From Sulfitobacter aestuariivivens (GTDB lineage: Bacteria; Pseudomonadota; Alphaproteobacteria; Rhodobacterales; Rhodobacteraceae), in contig NZ_JACTAG010000002.1 of assembly GCF_014763045.1 (NCBI RefSeq), positions 1,178,001 to 1,242,000 on the forward strand: a stretch of 64,000 bases of DNA. Reading direction: 5' to 3'. The notes beneath the pieces are model-generated. The model had not been told where the DNA came from. It searched no databases and saw only the letters and a program-made list of their open reading frames with translations. Position numbers and translations under genes: made by a program. This document shows, piece after piece, positions 17,594-26,531 of the stretch. Position 1 is the stretch's first letter; each line of letters starts with the position of its first letter.

Positions 17594-19225
17594 ATGGTTG
17601 ATGTGCGCTATGATATTGCGTTCAAACTTTATCCTTACGAAAAGGTTGCCGCACAGGAAGCTACGGCACAGCGACACCCGGTGGTGATTGTTGGCGGAGG
17701 GCCAATTGGCATGGCCTGCGCGCTTGATCTGGGGCGCAAGGGCACGCCGGTTCTGGTATTGGACGATCACGAAGGGGTCGGGCAAGGCAGCCGCGCGATC
17801 TGTTTTGCCAAACGCACGCTTGAGATAGCCGACCGGCTGGGTGCGGGCGACGCAATGGTCGACAAGGGTGTTCAGTGGAATGTAGGCAAAGTGTTTCATG
17901 GCCCGGATCGGGTATTCGAATTCAATCTACAGCCTGAGCCTGGTCACAAGCGGCCCGCCTTTATCAACCTTCAACAGCCCTACTTTGAAAAATTTTTGGT
18001 GGACGCGGTGCGCGATGCGCAGGCGCAGGGCGCGCCTATAGAAATCCGGGGACAGAATGCCGTGACCGCCATGGAGCGGCATGGCGACTTTGTCACGCTT
18101 GAGATCGACACGCCTGACGGACCCTACACGCTGGAGGCCGATTGGCTTGTCGCCTGTGACGGGGCGCGGTCGCCCATACGCGATATGATGGGGCTCAGCT
18201 TTGACGGGCGGGTGTTTGAGGACAATTTCCTGATTGCCGATGTCAAGATGACGGCGGATTTTCCGACCGAGCGCTGGTTCTGGTTCGAGCCACCGTTCAA
18301 GGACAGTGGGCAATCCGCGCTCTTACACAAGCAGCCGGATGACATCTGGCGGATCGATTTTCAGCTTGGTTGGGACATCGACCGCGAAAAGGAACTGGAC
18401 CCGGCGAACGTACGTGCCCGGGTTGATGCCATGCTGGGCGACGGGGTGGACTACGAGCTTGAGTGGACATCAATCTACACGTTTCAATGCCGGCGCATGA
18501 AGGAGTTTCGCCACGGAAATGTAATCTTTGCCGGGGATTCGGCGCATCAGGTGTCGCCCTTTGGCGCGCGCGGGGCAAATTCGGGTATTCAGGATACGGA
18601 CAATCTGGCCTGGAAGCTGGATCTGGTGATCAAAGGTTTGGCGCCTGACAGTCTTTTGGACAGCTATTCGGCAGAACGCGCGCATGGGGCGGACGAAAAC
18701 ATCCTCAATTCATCGCGCGCGACGGATTTTCTGACGCCCAAGTCAGAGACCAGCAAGATTTTCCGCAATGCGGTGCTGTATCTGGCGCGGCAGCATGCTT
18801 TCGCGCGCCCCTTGGTAAATTCCGGCCGGCTATCCGTGCCCTGCGTGTATGACGATATGCCCCTTAACGGCGTCGACGCGCCTGGACTGCCCGAAGGGAC
18901 GCGGCCCGGGGCAAGCTGTATGGATGCGCCACTGGATGAGGGGTTCCTGCTGGATCGGTTGCCCGGGAAGTTCATGATCATGGCGATCAATACGGAGGCG
19001 CCCAAAATCACCGAAGTAGACGGGGTGCCGGTAGGCACGCTGTCCCTGAGGACAGAGTCGCACGATCCGACCGGAGCGCTGGTCAAACGATATCTGGGTG
19101 AAACGGAAAAGGCGCTGTACCTCATTCGGCCGGATCAGCATATCGCCGCGCGCTGGACACGCAGCACGGCACAGGGTGTACGGGCGGCCTTGCTCAGGGC
19201 GATTGGAAAAGGGGCGTTGCAATGA
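17594..19225 (+). CDS. FAD-dependent aromatic monooxygenase (MhpA-like)
   Basis: 543 residues of the class A flavin monooxygenases. GxGxxG is in VVIVGGGPIGMACALDL (about 30-46), the DG motif in WLVACDGARSPIRDMMG, and the GD motif in VIFAGDSAHQVSPFGARGANSGIQD. The C-terminal 150 residues match the thioredoxin-like dimerisation domain of phenol-hydroxylase relatives. GGGAGG-like ribosome binding (GGGAGG at 17580-17585) fixes the ATG. Such enzymes hydroxylate phenolic rings using NAD(P)H and O2, making catechols for ring cleavage. The small DUF2783 gene overlaps its end by four bases. Substrate unknown; 3-(3-hydroxyphenyl)propionate-type acids are the family paradigm. Confidence 0.87.
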   Translation: MVDVRYDIAFKLYPYEKVAAQEATAQRHPVVIVGGGPIGMACALDLGRKGTPVLVLDDHEGVGQGSRAICFAKRTLEIADRLGAGDAMVDKGVQWNVGKVFHGPDRVFEFNLQPEPGHKRPAFINLQQPYFEKFLVDAVRDAQAQGAPIEIRGQNAVTAMERHGDFVTLEIDTPDGPYTLEADWLVACDGARSPIRDMMGLSFDGRVFEDNFLIADVKMTADFPTERWFWFEPPFKDSGQSALLHKQPDDIWRIDFQLGWDIDREKELDPANVRARVDAMLGDGVDYELEWTSIYTFQCRRMKEFRHGNVIFAGDSAHQVSPFGARGANSGIQDTDNLAWKLDLVIKGLAPDSLLDSYSAERAHGADENILNSSRATDFLTPKSETSKIFRNAVLYLARQHAFARPLVNSGRLSVPCVYDDMPLNGVDAPGLPEGTRPGASCMDAPLDEGFLLDRLPGKFMIMAINTEAPKITEVDGVPVGTLSLRTESHDPTGALVKRYLGETEKALYLIRPDQHIAARWTRSTAQGVRAALLRAIGKGALQ

Positions 19226-19410
19226 CACTAAATCTCGAACCCAACATCGCCGACCCGGACGGGTTTTACGATGAGTTGCTGCAGGCGCATGAAGGTCTCA
19301 GCAAATCCGAGAGCGACGCGTTGAATGCGCGGCTTATCCTTGTGTTGTGCAACCATATCGGCGACCGGGACGTTTTGCGGAATGCTTTGACCGCGGCACG
19401 CAAGGGTTAG
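19222..19410 (+). CDS. DUF2783 domain protein
   Basis: A 62-residue, mostly helical acidic protein (NIADPDGFYDELLQAHEGLS, then NARLILVLCNHIGDRDVL). It has the pattern of DUF2783, a family known to be encoded next to flavin monooxygenases. The start overlaps the monooxygenase stop (ATGA), so equimolar production is likely. It may be a small accessory or stabilising subunit of that enzyme; no biochemical role is established that I know of. Confidence 0.78.
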   Translation: MTLNLEPNIADPDGFYDELLQAHEGLSKSESDALNARLILVLCNHIGDRDVLRNALTAARKG

Positions 19411-19585
19411 GTCGCTCGCTTTCGGTTCATTATTGTCACCAATGGTACAAATTATTTGCCACTTGATGACCTATCTGGCAAGCATGCGGTGCATTGCCGG
19501 GCTTGTGATCACCATTCGAAACTTTTCCCACCGGTCAATTGCGCCCGCCAAATTGTTCAGTTGAAAGTCGCGAAAGGATGTCCGG

Positions 19586-20938
19586 ATGAAAGACGAAAAC
19601 TTCCTAAAGGAAAACAATGCCCGGCATATGTGGCACCCGATGTGTCATCCTGCCGACAGCCTCGCCAATCCGCCGCGCATCATCAAGGCTGCGTCAGGTG
19701 TTCGGATCACGGATATCGACGGCACAGAGGTTATCGATGCCATTGGCGGTTTGTGGAACGTCAATCTTGGCTATTCCTGCGCGCCGATCAAACAGGCCAT
19801 CGCTGATCAGCTAGAGGCGTTGCCGTACTACTCGACCTTCCGCGGTACCAGCAATGATGCGGTGATTGAGCTGAGCTGGATGCTGCGCGAATTCTTTGAG
19901 CCCGATGGGCTGAGCCGGGCGTTCTTTACCTCAGGCGGCAGCGATAGCATCGAGATCGCAATGCGTCTTGCGCGGCAATATCACAAGATCAGGGGCGAGG
20001 CGGGTAGGGTCAAATACCTGTCGCTCAAAAAAGGCTATCACGGCACACATATGGGCGGTGCTTCGGTAAACGGTAATGCTAACTTTCGTGCACAGTACGA
20101 ACCGATGCTGCCTGGCTGTCATCATGTCCCTGCACCATATGCCTACCGCAATTCATTTGGGGAAAGAGATCCGGAGACCCTGGCGCAGTTGTGCCTGGCG
20201 GCGCTCGAAGATGAGATCGCTTTTCAGGGTGCGCACACCATTGCGGCCTTTGTAATGGAGCCTGTGATGGGTGCGGGCGGAGTGATTGTGCCGCACCCCA
20301 CCTTTATGCCGGGCGTGCGGGACATCTGTTCGCGAAACGGAATATTGCTGATTGCGGACGAGGTTGTGACGGCTTTCGGTCGCACAGGCAGCTGGTCGGG
20401 GTCACGCCATTGGGGCGTGCGGCCCGACCTGATGGCAACCGCCAAGGCGATCACCAACGGCTATTTTCCTTTCGGGGCCTGCATGATCGCGGATCACGTG
20501 GCCGAGGTGTTTGAGAACGACGAAACTGGCAAGGCCAACGTTGCGTCTGGCTATACCTATTCGGGTCATCCCACAGGCGCGGCCGCTGCGATTGCCTGCA
20601 TCAAGGAAACCCAAAGATTGAATGTGGTTGCGAATGCTGCGGAGCGGGGCACGCAGCTCTTTCATGGCGTGCTTGCCCTGAAAGACAAGTACGATGTCAT
20701 TGGAGACGTCCGTGGGGGCGAAGGTCTGATGACGGGAATTGAATTCGTGAGCGACCGCGCGACCAAGGCACCGCTGGACGCGCAGTCCGCTGGACGCATC
20801 CAGAACGCCATGTTCGACGCCGGAGCGATGGCGCGGATCTCAGGGCCGAATATGATCCTGTCGCCGGCTCTGATCATATCGGAGGCCGATATTGACGGAA
20901 TCCTATCAGCGATTGAAGCTGGGCTTAAGGCTGCATGA
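19586..20938 (+). CDS. Class III aminotransferase (omega-amino acid/taurine:pyruvate type)
   Basis: 450 residues of the ornithine/omega-aminotransferase group. It shows HMWHPM near residue 10, the phosphate-binding SGGSDSIEIAMRLARQYH, KKGYHGTHMGG, ILLIADEVVTAFGRTG (PLP-Asp) and the Schiff-base lysine in TAKAITNGYFPFG, with SGYTYSGHPTGAAAA after it. It would move an amino group from a primary amine or omega-amino acid to pyruvate. 175 bases without a gene precede it, so it may be its own transcription unit. Sequence alone does not separate taurine-, beta-alanine- or amine-specific members. Confidence 0.87.
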   Translation: MKDENFLKENNARHMWHPMCHPADSLANPPRIIKAASGVRITDIDGTEVIDAIGGLWNVNLGYSCAPIKQAIADQLEALPYYSTFRGTSNDAVIELSWMLREFFEPDGLSRAFFTSGGSDSIEIAMRLARQYHKIRGEAGRVKYLSLKKGYHGTHMGGASVNGNANFRAQYEPMLPGCHHVPAPYAYRNSFGERDPETLAQLCLAALEDEIAFQGAHTIAAFVMEPVMGAGGVIVPHPTFMPGVRDICSRNGILLIADEVVTAFGRTGSWSGSRHWGVRPDLMATAKAITNGYFPFGACMIADHVAEVFENDETGKANVASGYTYSGHPTGAAAAIACIKETQRLNVVANAAERGTQLFHGVLALKDKYDVIGDVRGGEGLMTGIEFVSDRATKAPLDAQSAGRIQNAMFDAGAMARISGPNMILSPALIISEADIDGILSAIEAGLKAA

Positions 20939-21098
20939 ATGCAGGGAAGCTTTAAGAGAGGAGCTGCGCTGAAAAATTCTTAGCAAGCGTTGAACAACGT
21001 GCTGGGTACGATTGCTGAAAGGAACACTTTCGAACCGTAAATCATGCCACTTCCCGGAAATCCTTGGGTCCTGGCCCTAATGCGCAGTCGATACCAAG

Positions 21099-21887
21099 CT
21101 AAGTCAGGCGCAGCGCTGACAGCCCCAATGTGTCGGATGCATTGAACGCGCCCATGCCGCCGTCTATGGCGATGTCTTCGCCCTTCATCCAGTTGCTGTC
21201 GGGCGACAGGGCAAAGGCAGCGACGCGGGCGACTTCGATGGCATTTCCGGGACGGCCTGTCCGGGCGACGTTTTTGGCCATGCGATCGCCGAACGCGCGG
21301 GCGAAATCGGCAAGGATGCCGGTGGATACGCCGCCGGGTGAAAGGGATATCATACGCAGGTCGCGGGCGAACAGGCCTTCGGTTTCGGCCATGGTCCAAA
21401 GGATCATCGCCTCTTTGCTGAGGTCGTACGCCCGGACATGGTTGATGTCTTCATTGTCGATGAATGCCGCCAGATCACTGGATCCCCGCAGCGCGCCAAG
21501 GCGTTTTATCTGGTCTACGTTTTCGCGCCATTTGTGGCCCGCGCGGCTGGCCATGTTGACGATGGCGCTCCCCTGCGTGAGGTGCGGAAGCATTGCCTGA
21601 GTAAAGCTACGTTGACCCAGAAAGTTGACCTGCAGTATCTGCGCCTCCAACCCTGTGCGCGGTGGCAGGCCCGCGTTGTTGCAAAGTCCATCCAATGGGC
21701 CTTCTACTTGTGCAGCCGCCTTTGCGATTGCCGGGAGGTCGTTGAGGTCAAGAGGAATGAACTGATCGACGTTGTCGGAAGTTTCCCGGACATCGAACCC
21801 GACAACCTGATGCCCGCGTTCTTTGAGCAGACCCGCAAGTGCGGCGCCGATGCCACTGGCGACGCCCGTCACGGCATATCGCGCCAT
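21099..21887 (-). CDS. SDR-family oxidoreductase, coniferyl-alcohol dehydrogenase-like
   Basis: 262 residues. TGVASGIG at 7-14, NNAG at 70-73 and YDLSK (Y154, K158). The compact N-terminal half and the GHKWRENVDQIKRLG insertion before the active site resemble the 3-alpha-hydroxysteroid/coniferyl-alcohol dehydrogenase subgroup. It is the last gene of the pobA-pcaCHG-BKACE operon, three bases after the BKACE gene. Oxidation of a lignin-type alcohol that ends in protocatechuate would fit the neighbours; a steroid or other alcohol is possible. Confidence 0.8.
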   Translation of the reverse strand: MARYAVTGVASGIGAALAGLLKERGHQVVGFDVRETSDNVDQFIPLDLNDLPAIAKAAAQVEGPLDGLCNNAGLPPRTGLEAQILQVNFLGQRSFTQAMLPHLTQGSAIVNMASRAGHKWRENVDQIKRLGALRGSSDLAAFIDNEDINHVRAYDLSKEAMILWTMAETEGLFARDLRMISLSPGGVSTGILADFARAFGDRMAKNVARTGRPGNAIEVARVAAFALSPDSNWMKGEDIAIDGGMGAFNASDTLGLSALRLT

Positions 21888-21890
21888 GGC

Positions 21891-22721
21891 TCAGGCCGCC
21901 CTCAGCCCGAGGACACTGCGAGCCTGTGCAGGCGTGGCCACGGGACGTTCGTATTTTTCGCATAGCTTTGCGGCACGGGCGATCAATGCTGCATTCGAGG
22001 GCGCCAGCGTGGCCCGATCCAGCCGAACGTTATCCTCGAGCCCGGCACGGGTGTGACCGCCTGCAGCGATGGCCCATTCGTTGACGATGATCTGATTTGG
22101 TCCGATGCCAGCCGCGCACCATTGGGCATCAGGCGCGCGGGTTTTCATGATCTGGACGTAGAAATCGAACACTTCACGGTCCGCGAACATCGCGTTCTTC
22201 ACGCCCATGACAAATTGTACGTATAGATTGCCGTAGAGCTTGCGTTCGCTGCTTAACCAGATGGCTTGAAGGATGTGACTGAGGTCAAAGGCCTCGATTT
22301 CGGGCGTGACTTCATAGGTTTGCATTTCCGACGAGAGCCACGCTACCAGATCAGGCGGGTTCTCATAGACGCGCGTCGGGAAGTTGTTTGATCCCACAGA
22401 CAGCGATGCCATGTCAGGCCGCAGGGGCAGCATACCGCCACGTGCCTGCCCTGCGCCCGACCGCCCGCCTGTCGAGAACTGGATGATCACGCCGGGGCAG
22501 TGTTTTTCCAATCCCTCTTTCAGCGCGGCAAATTTGTCAGGGTCAGACGACGGCGTGCCGTCAGCGTTGCGCACGTGCGCATGGATAATTGACGCGCCCG
22601 CTTCAACAGCCGCATGGCTGCTTTCGACCTGTTCAGAGACGGAGATTGGTACCGCGGGATTGTCTGCCTTGGTTGGCACCGACCCGGTAATGGCACAGCA
22701 AAGGATGCATGGGTTGGACAT
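21891..22721 (-). CDS. 3-keto-5-aminohexanoate cleavage enzyme family (BKACE) protein
   Basis: 276 residues of the DUF849/BKACE family, Zn-dependent enzymes that condense a beta-keto acid with acetyl-CoA to give acetoacetate plus a CoA ester. The Zn-ligand motif is SIIHAHVRN (HxH), and the later acidic ligand is in AGLEDNVRL. The ATG at 22721 follows AAAGGA; the longer frame to 22817 runs into pcaG. It sits 13 bases downstream of pcaG. In this position the natural candidate substrate is beta-ketoadipate, a reaction reported for some BKACE members, which would bypass pcaIJ/pcaF. Family firm, substrate inferred. Confidence 0.85.
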   Translation of the reverse strand: MSNPCILCCAITGSVPTKADNPAVPISVSEQVESSHAAVEAGASIIHAHVRNADGTPSSDPDKFAALKEGLEKHCPGVIIQFSTGGRSGAGQARGGMLPLRPDMASLSVGSNNFPTRVYENPPDLVAWLSSEMQTYEVTPEIEAFDLSHILQAIWLSSERKLYGNLYVQFVMGVKNAMFADREVFDFYVQIMKTRAPDAQWCAAGIGPNQIIVNEWAIAAGGHTRAGLEDNVRLDRATLAPSNAALIARAAKLCEKYERPVATPAQARSVLGLRAA

Positions 22722-22734
22722 GGGATCGTCCTTT

Positions 22735-23349
22735 CTAAATGTCGAAAAAGATCGTCTCGCCTGCGCCCTGCAGGTGTATGTCGAAACGATAGGTGCCGCT
22801 TCCTTCAGATTTGGCAAGCAACGTCGGGATGCGGTTTTGGTGCTCGATCCGTGTCAGGATGGGATCGGCGGCGTTGGCGTCGGCCTCATCCTCGAAATAG
22901 AGACGGGTGTGCAATCCGATGTTGATGCCGCGCGCCACCACCCAAAAGGTGATATGAGGGGCCTGCAAACGGCCATCGGGGAAGGGCACTGCGCCGGGTT
23001 TGACCGTTTCAAAGATGAACTCGCCTGTCTCCATGTCGCCGGGCGAACGGCCCCAGCCGGTGAAATTCGGATCTGCATCCCCCCGCGTTTCTTCAGGTGA
23101 ATTAAAGAGACCCTCGGCATCGGCCTGCCAGATCTCGATCATGGCGTCCCGCAAGGGGGTGCCCGTGCCGTCAAAGACCGTTCCCTTGATCGTAATTTCC
23201 TGCCCCTTCACGGGGCCGGTCTTCATGCATTTTCCCAGATCGCCTCCATAGATGTCGATGCCGGTGAAATTGGGTGTGCAGCCGATGTGAACGTATGGCC
23301 CCGCCGTTTGGCTGGGAGTTTCGCGAAGATTGTGCAGGACTTGCGGCAT
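22735..23349 (-). CDS. pcaG: Protocatechuate 3,4-dioxygenase, alpha subunit
   Basis: 204 residues. It has the intradiol dioxygenase fold with TPSQTAGPYVHIG at the N-terminus and IEIWQADAEGLFNSPEE in the core. The Fe ligands are carried by the beta subunit, so absence of the full Tyr/His set here is normal. With PcaH it cleaves protocatechuate to 3-carboxy-cis,cis-muconate. The ATG at 23349 overlaps the pcaH stop (TGATG), which couples the two subunits. Family length about 200, so intact. Confidence 0.95.
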   Translation of the reverse strand: MPQVLHNLRETPSQTAGPYVHIGCTPNFTGIDIYGGDLGKCMKTGPVKGQEITIKGTVFDGTGTPLRDAMIEIWQADAEGLFNSPEETRGDADPNFTGWGRSPGDMETGEFIFETVKPGAVPFPDGRLQAPHITFWVVARGINIGLHTRLYFEDEADANAADPILTRIEHQNRIPTLLAKSEGSGTYRFDIHLQGAGETIFFDI

Positions 23350-24080
23350 CACAGGCCCTCCGGTCGGTTTTCAAAATACGTTTGCCTGCGACCACGCAGG
23401 GTGATGTCGAATTTGAAAGCGCGGGCATCCATCGGCACGGTCCGGTTCATGTCTAGTGGCGCGGTCAATGCATCGAAGGCCTCTTGGGATTTCAGCACGC
23501 CGACGATGGGGCAGAGCGGGATATGCGGATCGCCTTCGAAATACATCTGTGTGATCAGCCGTTGGGCAAAGCCAAGGCCAAAGATAGAGAAGTGGATATG
23601 CGCGGGTCGCCAGTCATTCAGCCCGTTGGGCCAGGGGTAGGGACCGGGCTGAATGCTGCGAAATTCGTAGTGGCCGGTTTCATCGGTGATCGCCCGACCG
23701 CAGCCGCCGAAATTTGGATCCAGCGCGCCTAAATAGCCCTCTTTCTTGTGCCGGTATCGCCCGCCCGCGTTAGCCTGCCAAACTTCGATCAGCGCGCCGG
23801 GTACAGGTCGGCCGGATTCATCCTTCACAACACCATGCACGATGATGCGCGGACCGATGGCTGACTGTCCATCGGCCGCGAAGTTGTGGATCAGGTCGTT
23901 GTCCATGGCACCGATGATGTCGTGTCCAAAGACGGGCCCGGTTTCTTCACCCAGCGTCGTCGGCATGGACAGGAGCGCTGCTTGCGGGCTGCGTTTGACA
24001 GAGGTTTTATAGGGCGGCGTAAACGCATCGGGCTGCCAGCCACGGTCGCGGGGGATATAGCCACCTTGCTTCAGGCTCAT
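23349..24080 (-). CDS. pcaH: Protocatechuate 3,4-dioxygenase, beta (iron) subunit
   Basis: 243 residues. Non-haem Fe(III) ligands are visible as the tyrosines in GGRYRHKK and PGPYPWPN and the histidines in RPAHIHFS. It forms the catalytic subunit with PcaG, opening the ring of protocatechuate between its hydroxyls. Start and stop overlap pcaC (ATGA) and pcaG (TGATG). Normal length for the family. Confidence 0.96.
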   Translation of the reverse strand: MSLKQGGYIPRDRGWQPDAFTPPYKTSVKRSPQAALLSMPTTLGEETGPVFGHDIIGAMDNDLIHNFAADGQSAIGPRIIVHGVVKDESGRPVPGALIEVWQANAGGRYRHKKEGYLGALDPNFGGCGRAITDETGHYEFRSIQPGPYPWPNGLNDWRPAHIHFSIFGLGFAQRLITQMYFEGDPHIPLCPIVGVLKSQEAFDALTAPLDMNRTVPMDARAFKFDITLRGRRQTYFENRPEGL

Positions 24081-24460
24081 ATTTCCACCCCCATTTCGGC
24101 GTAGGTTTGTTTCGCAAGTTTGATCGCGTGATTGGCCTTTGGCACGCCCGCATAGACCGCCACGTGCATGAAGGCCTGCAGTACATCTTGCGCGCTGGCG
24201 CCGGTATTGGCGCTGGCGCGGATGTGCATCGGGATTTCGTCAAAATTTCCCATAGCCGCCAGTAGCGCCAGCGTAAGCATGGAGCGTTCGCGCTGTGGGA
24301 TTGCATCATCCGCCCACAACGTGCCCCAAGCCCCTTCGGTGATCATCTGCTGGAAGGGCGCGTCAAAGTCCACTTTCGCTGCCTCGGCGCGATCCACATG
24401 CGCATCCCCCAGCACGGCGCGGCGCGTTTTCATTCCGGTCTCAAAGCGATCTGTCATCAT
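24077..24460 (-). CDS. pcaC: 4-carboxymuconolactone decarboxylase
   Basis: 127 residues of the carboxymuconolactone-decarboxylase family. It carries [25 protein letters not shown] and [27 protein letters not shown], including the general-base region. It turns gamma-carboxymuconolactone into beta-ketoadipate enol-lactone. Two tandem ATG codons (24460, 24457) follow AAGGAC. The pcaB cycloisomerase and pcaD hydrolase needed on either side of this step are not in the window. Confidence 0.94.
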   Translation of the reverse strand: MMTDRFETGMKTRRAVLGDAHVDRAEAAKVDFDAPFQQMITEGAWGTLWADDAIPQRERSMLTLALLAAMGNFDEIPMHIRASANTGASAQDVLQAFMHVAVYAGVPKANHAIKLAKQTYAEMGVEI

Positions 24461-24466
24461 TCGTCC

Positions 24467-25654
<1,188 letters not shown>

Positions 25655-25721
25655 TCAGAATTGCATGGGTGTTTGGTCCATGTAAAATGCCAATTGAAGC
25701 GGCGCGTGTGAAAGGTGTCCC

Positions 25722-26528
25722 ATGTCCCACAAAGAGGCTATCGATAGCATCGCCGCCGCCTTGCGCGCGGTTCCGGGGGTCCGAGCGCTTTATCTCAGCG
25801 GCAGCTATGGGACAGGGCTGGAAGATGCCTACAGCGACATCGACTTTACGCTTATCGCTGAAGGCGGCGCGAGCGACGCATTGGCGGCGGCGTGGCGCAA
25901 GGCCGTCGAACAGGTGGGTGAGATCGTGCTCTGGTGGGATCGCAATACGCGTCCTGGACTGATCAATGCCATCACCGCCGATTGGACGCGGGTCGACGTC
26001 GTCATCCTGAAGCCAGATAGTTTGGGCGGGCTTCGGCAGGACGCTGTTCAGGTGCTGTTCGATCATGATGGGCTTTTCCATGATTTGCCGGTCGAGACAC
26101 AGCCAGCACAGCCAAACCCGGCCTATTTCCGCTATCAGGTCGAGGAATTCATCCGCATTCTTGGGCTGTTGCCGCTTGCTGTCGGGCGCAAAGAGTACAT
26201 CAACGGGGTGTTGGGCGTGTTTCATCTTCGTAATCTACTGGTGGATTTGATGATTGCCGAGGCCGCCCCGCAGCATCGCGGTGGTGCACTTCATCTTAAT
26301 CGGCTGATCACGCCCGCGCAGCGTGAAACCCTAACGAAGATGCCACCGCCTGTGGCGCAAAAGGAAGCGATGATTACCGGACATATGGCTTATGCGCGGG
26401 TCTATCTGCCACTGGCTCGCAGAATGGCGCTGGCCTGGGGCGTCGACTGGCCGGACCGGTTTGAGGCGGTCACCTGGGCGAACCTGAATGCGACGCTGGG
26501 CCTTGAACCTCCCCATGAGGCGGGTTGA
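25722..26528 (+). CDS. Nucleotidyltransferase-domain protein
   Basis: 268 residues with the polymerase-beta-like nucleotidyltransferase signature YLSGSYGTGLEDAYSDIDFTLI (GSxxxG...DxD, about residues 26-46) and a third Asp in TRVDVVIL. The helical C-terminal part (VEEFIRILGLLPLAVGRKEYINGVLGVFHLRNLLVDLMI) resembles aminoglycoside-adenylyltransferase-like stand-alone proteins. The stop is immediately followed by the monooxygenase start at 26529/26532, which suggests co-translation. The role next to a hydroxybenzoate hydroxylase is unexplained. Confidence 0.72.
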   Translation: MSHKEAIDSIAAALRAVPGVRALYLSGSYGTGLEDAYSDIDFTLIAEGGASDALAAAWRKAVEQVGEIVLWWDRNTRPGLINAITADWTRVDVVILKPDSLGGLRQDAVQVLFDHDGLFHDLPVETQPAQPNPAYFRYQVEEFIRILGLLPLAVGRKEYINGVLGVFHLRNLLVDLMIAEAAPQHRGGALHLNRLITPAQRETLTKMPPPVAQKEAMITGHMAYARVYLPLARRMALAWGVDWPDRFEAVTWANLNATLGLEPPHEAG

Positions 26529-26531
26529 GTG

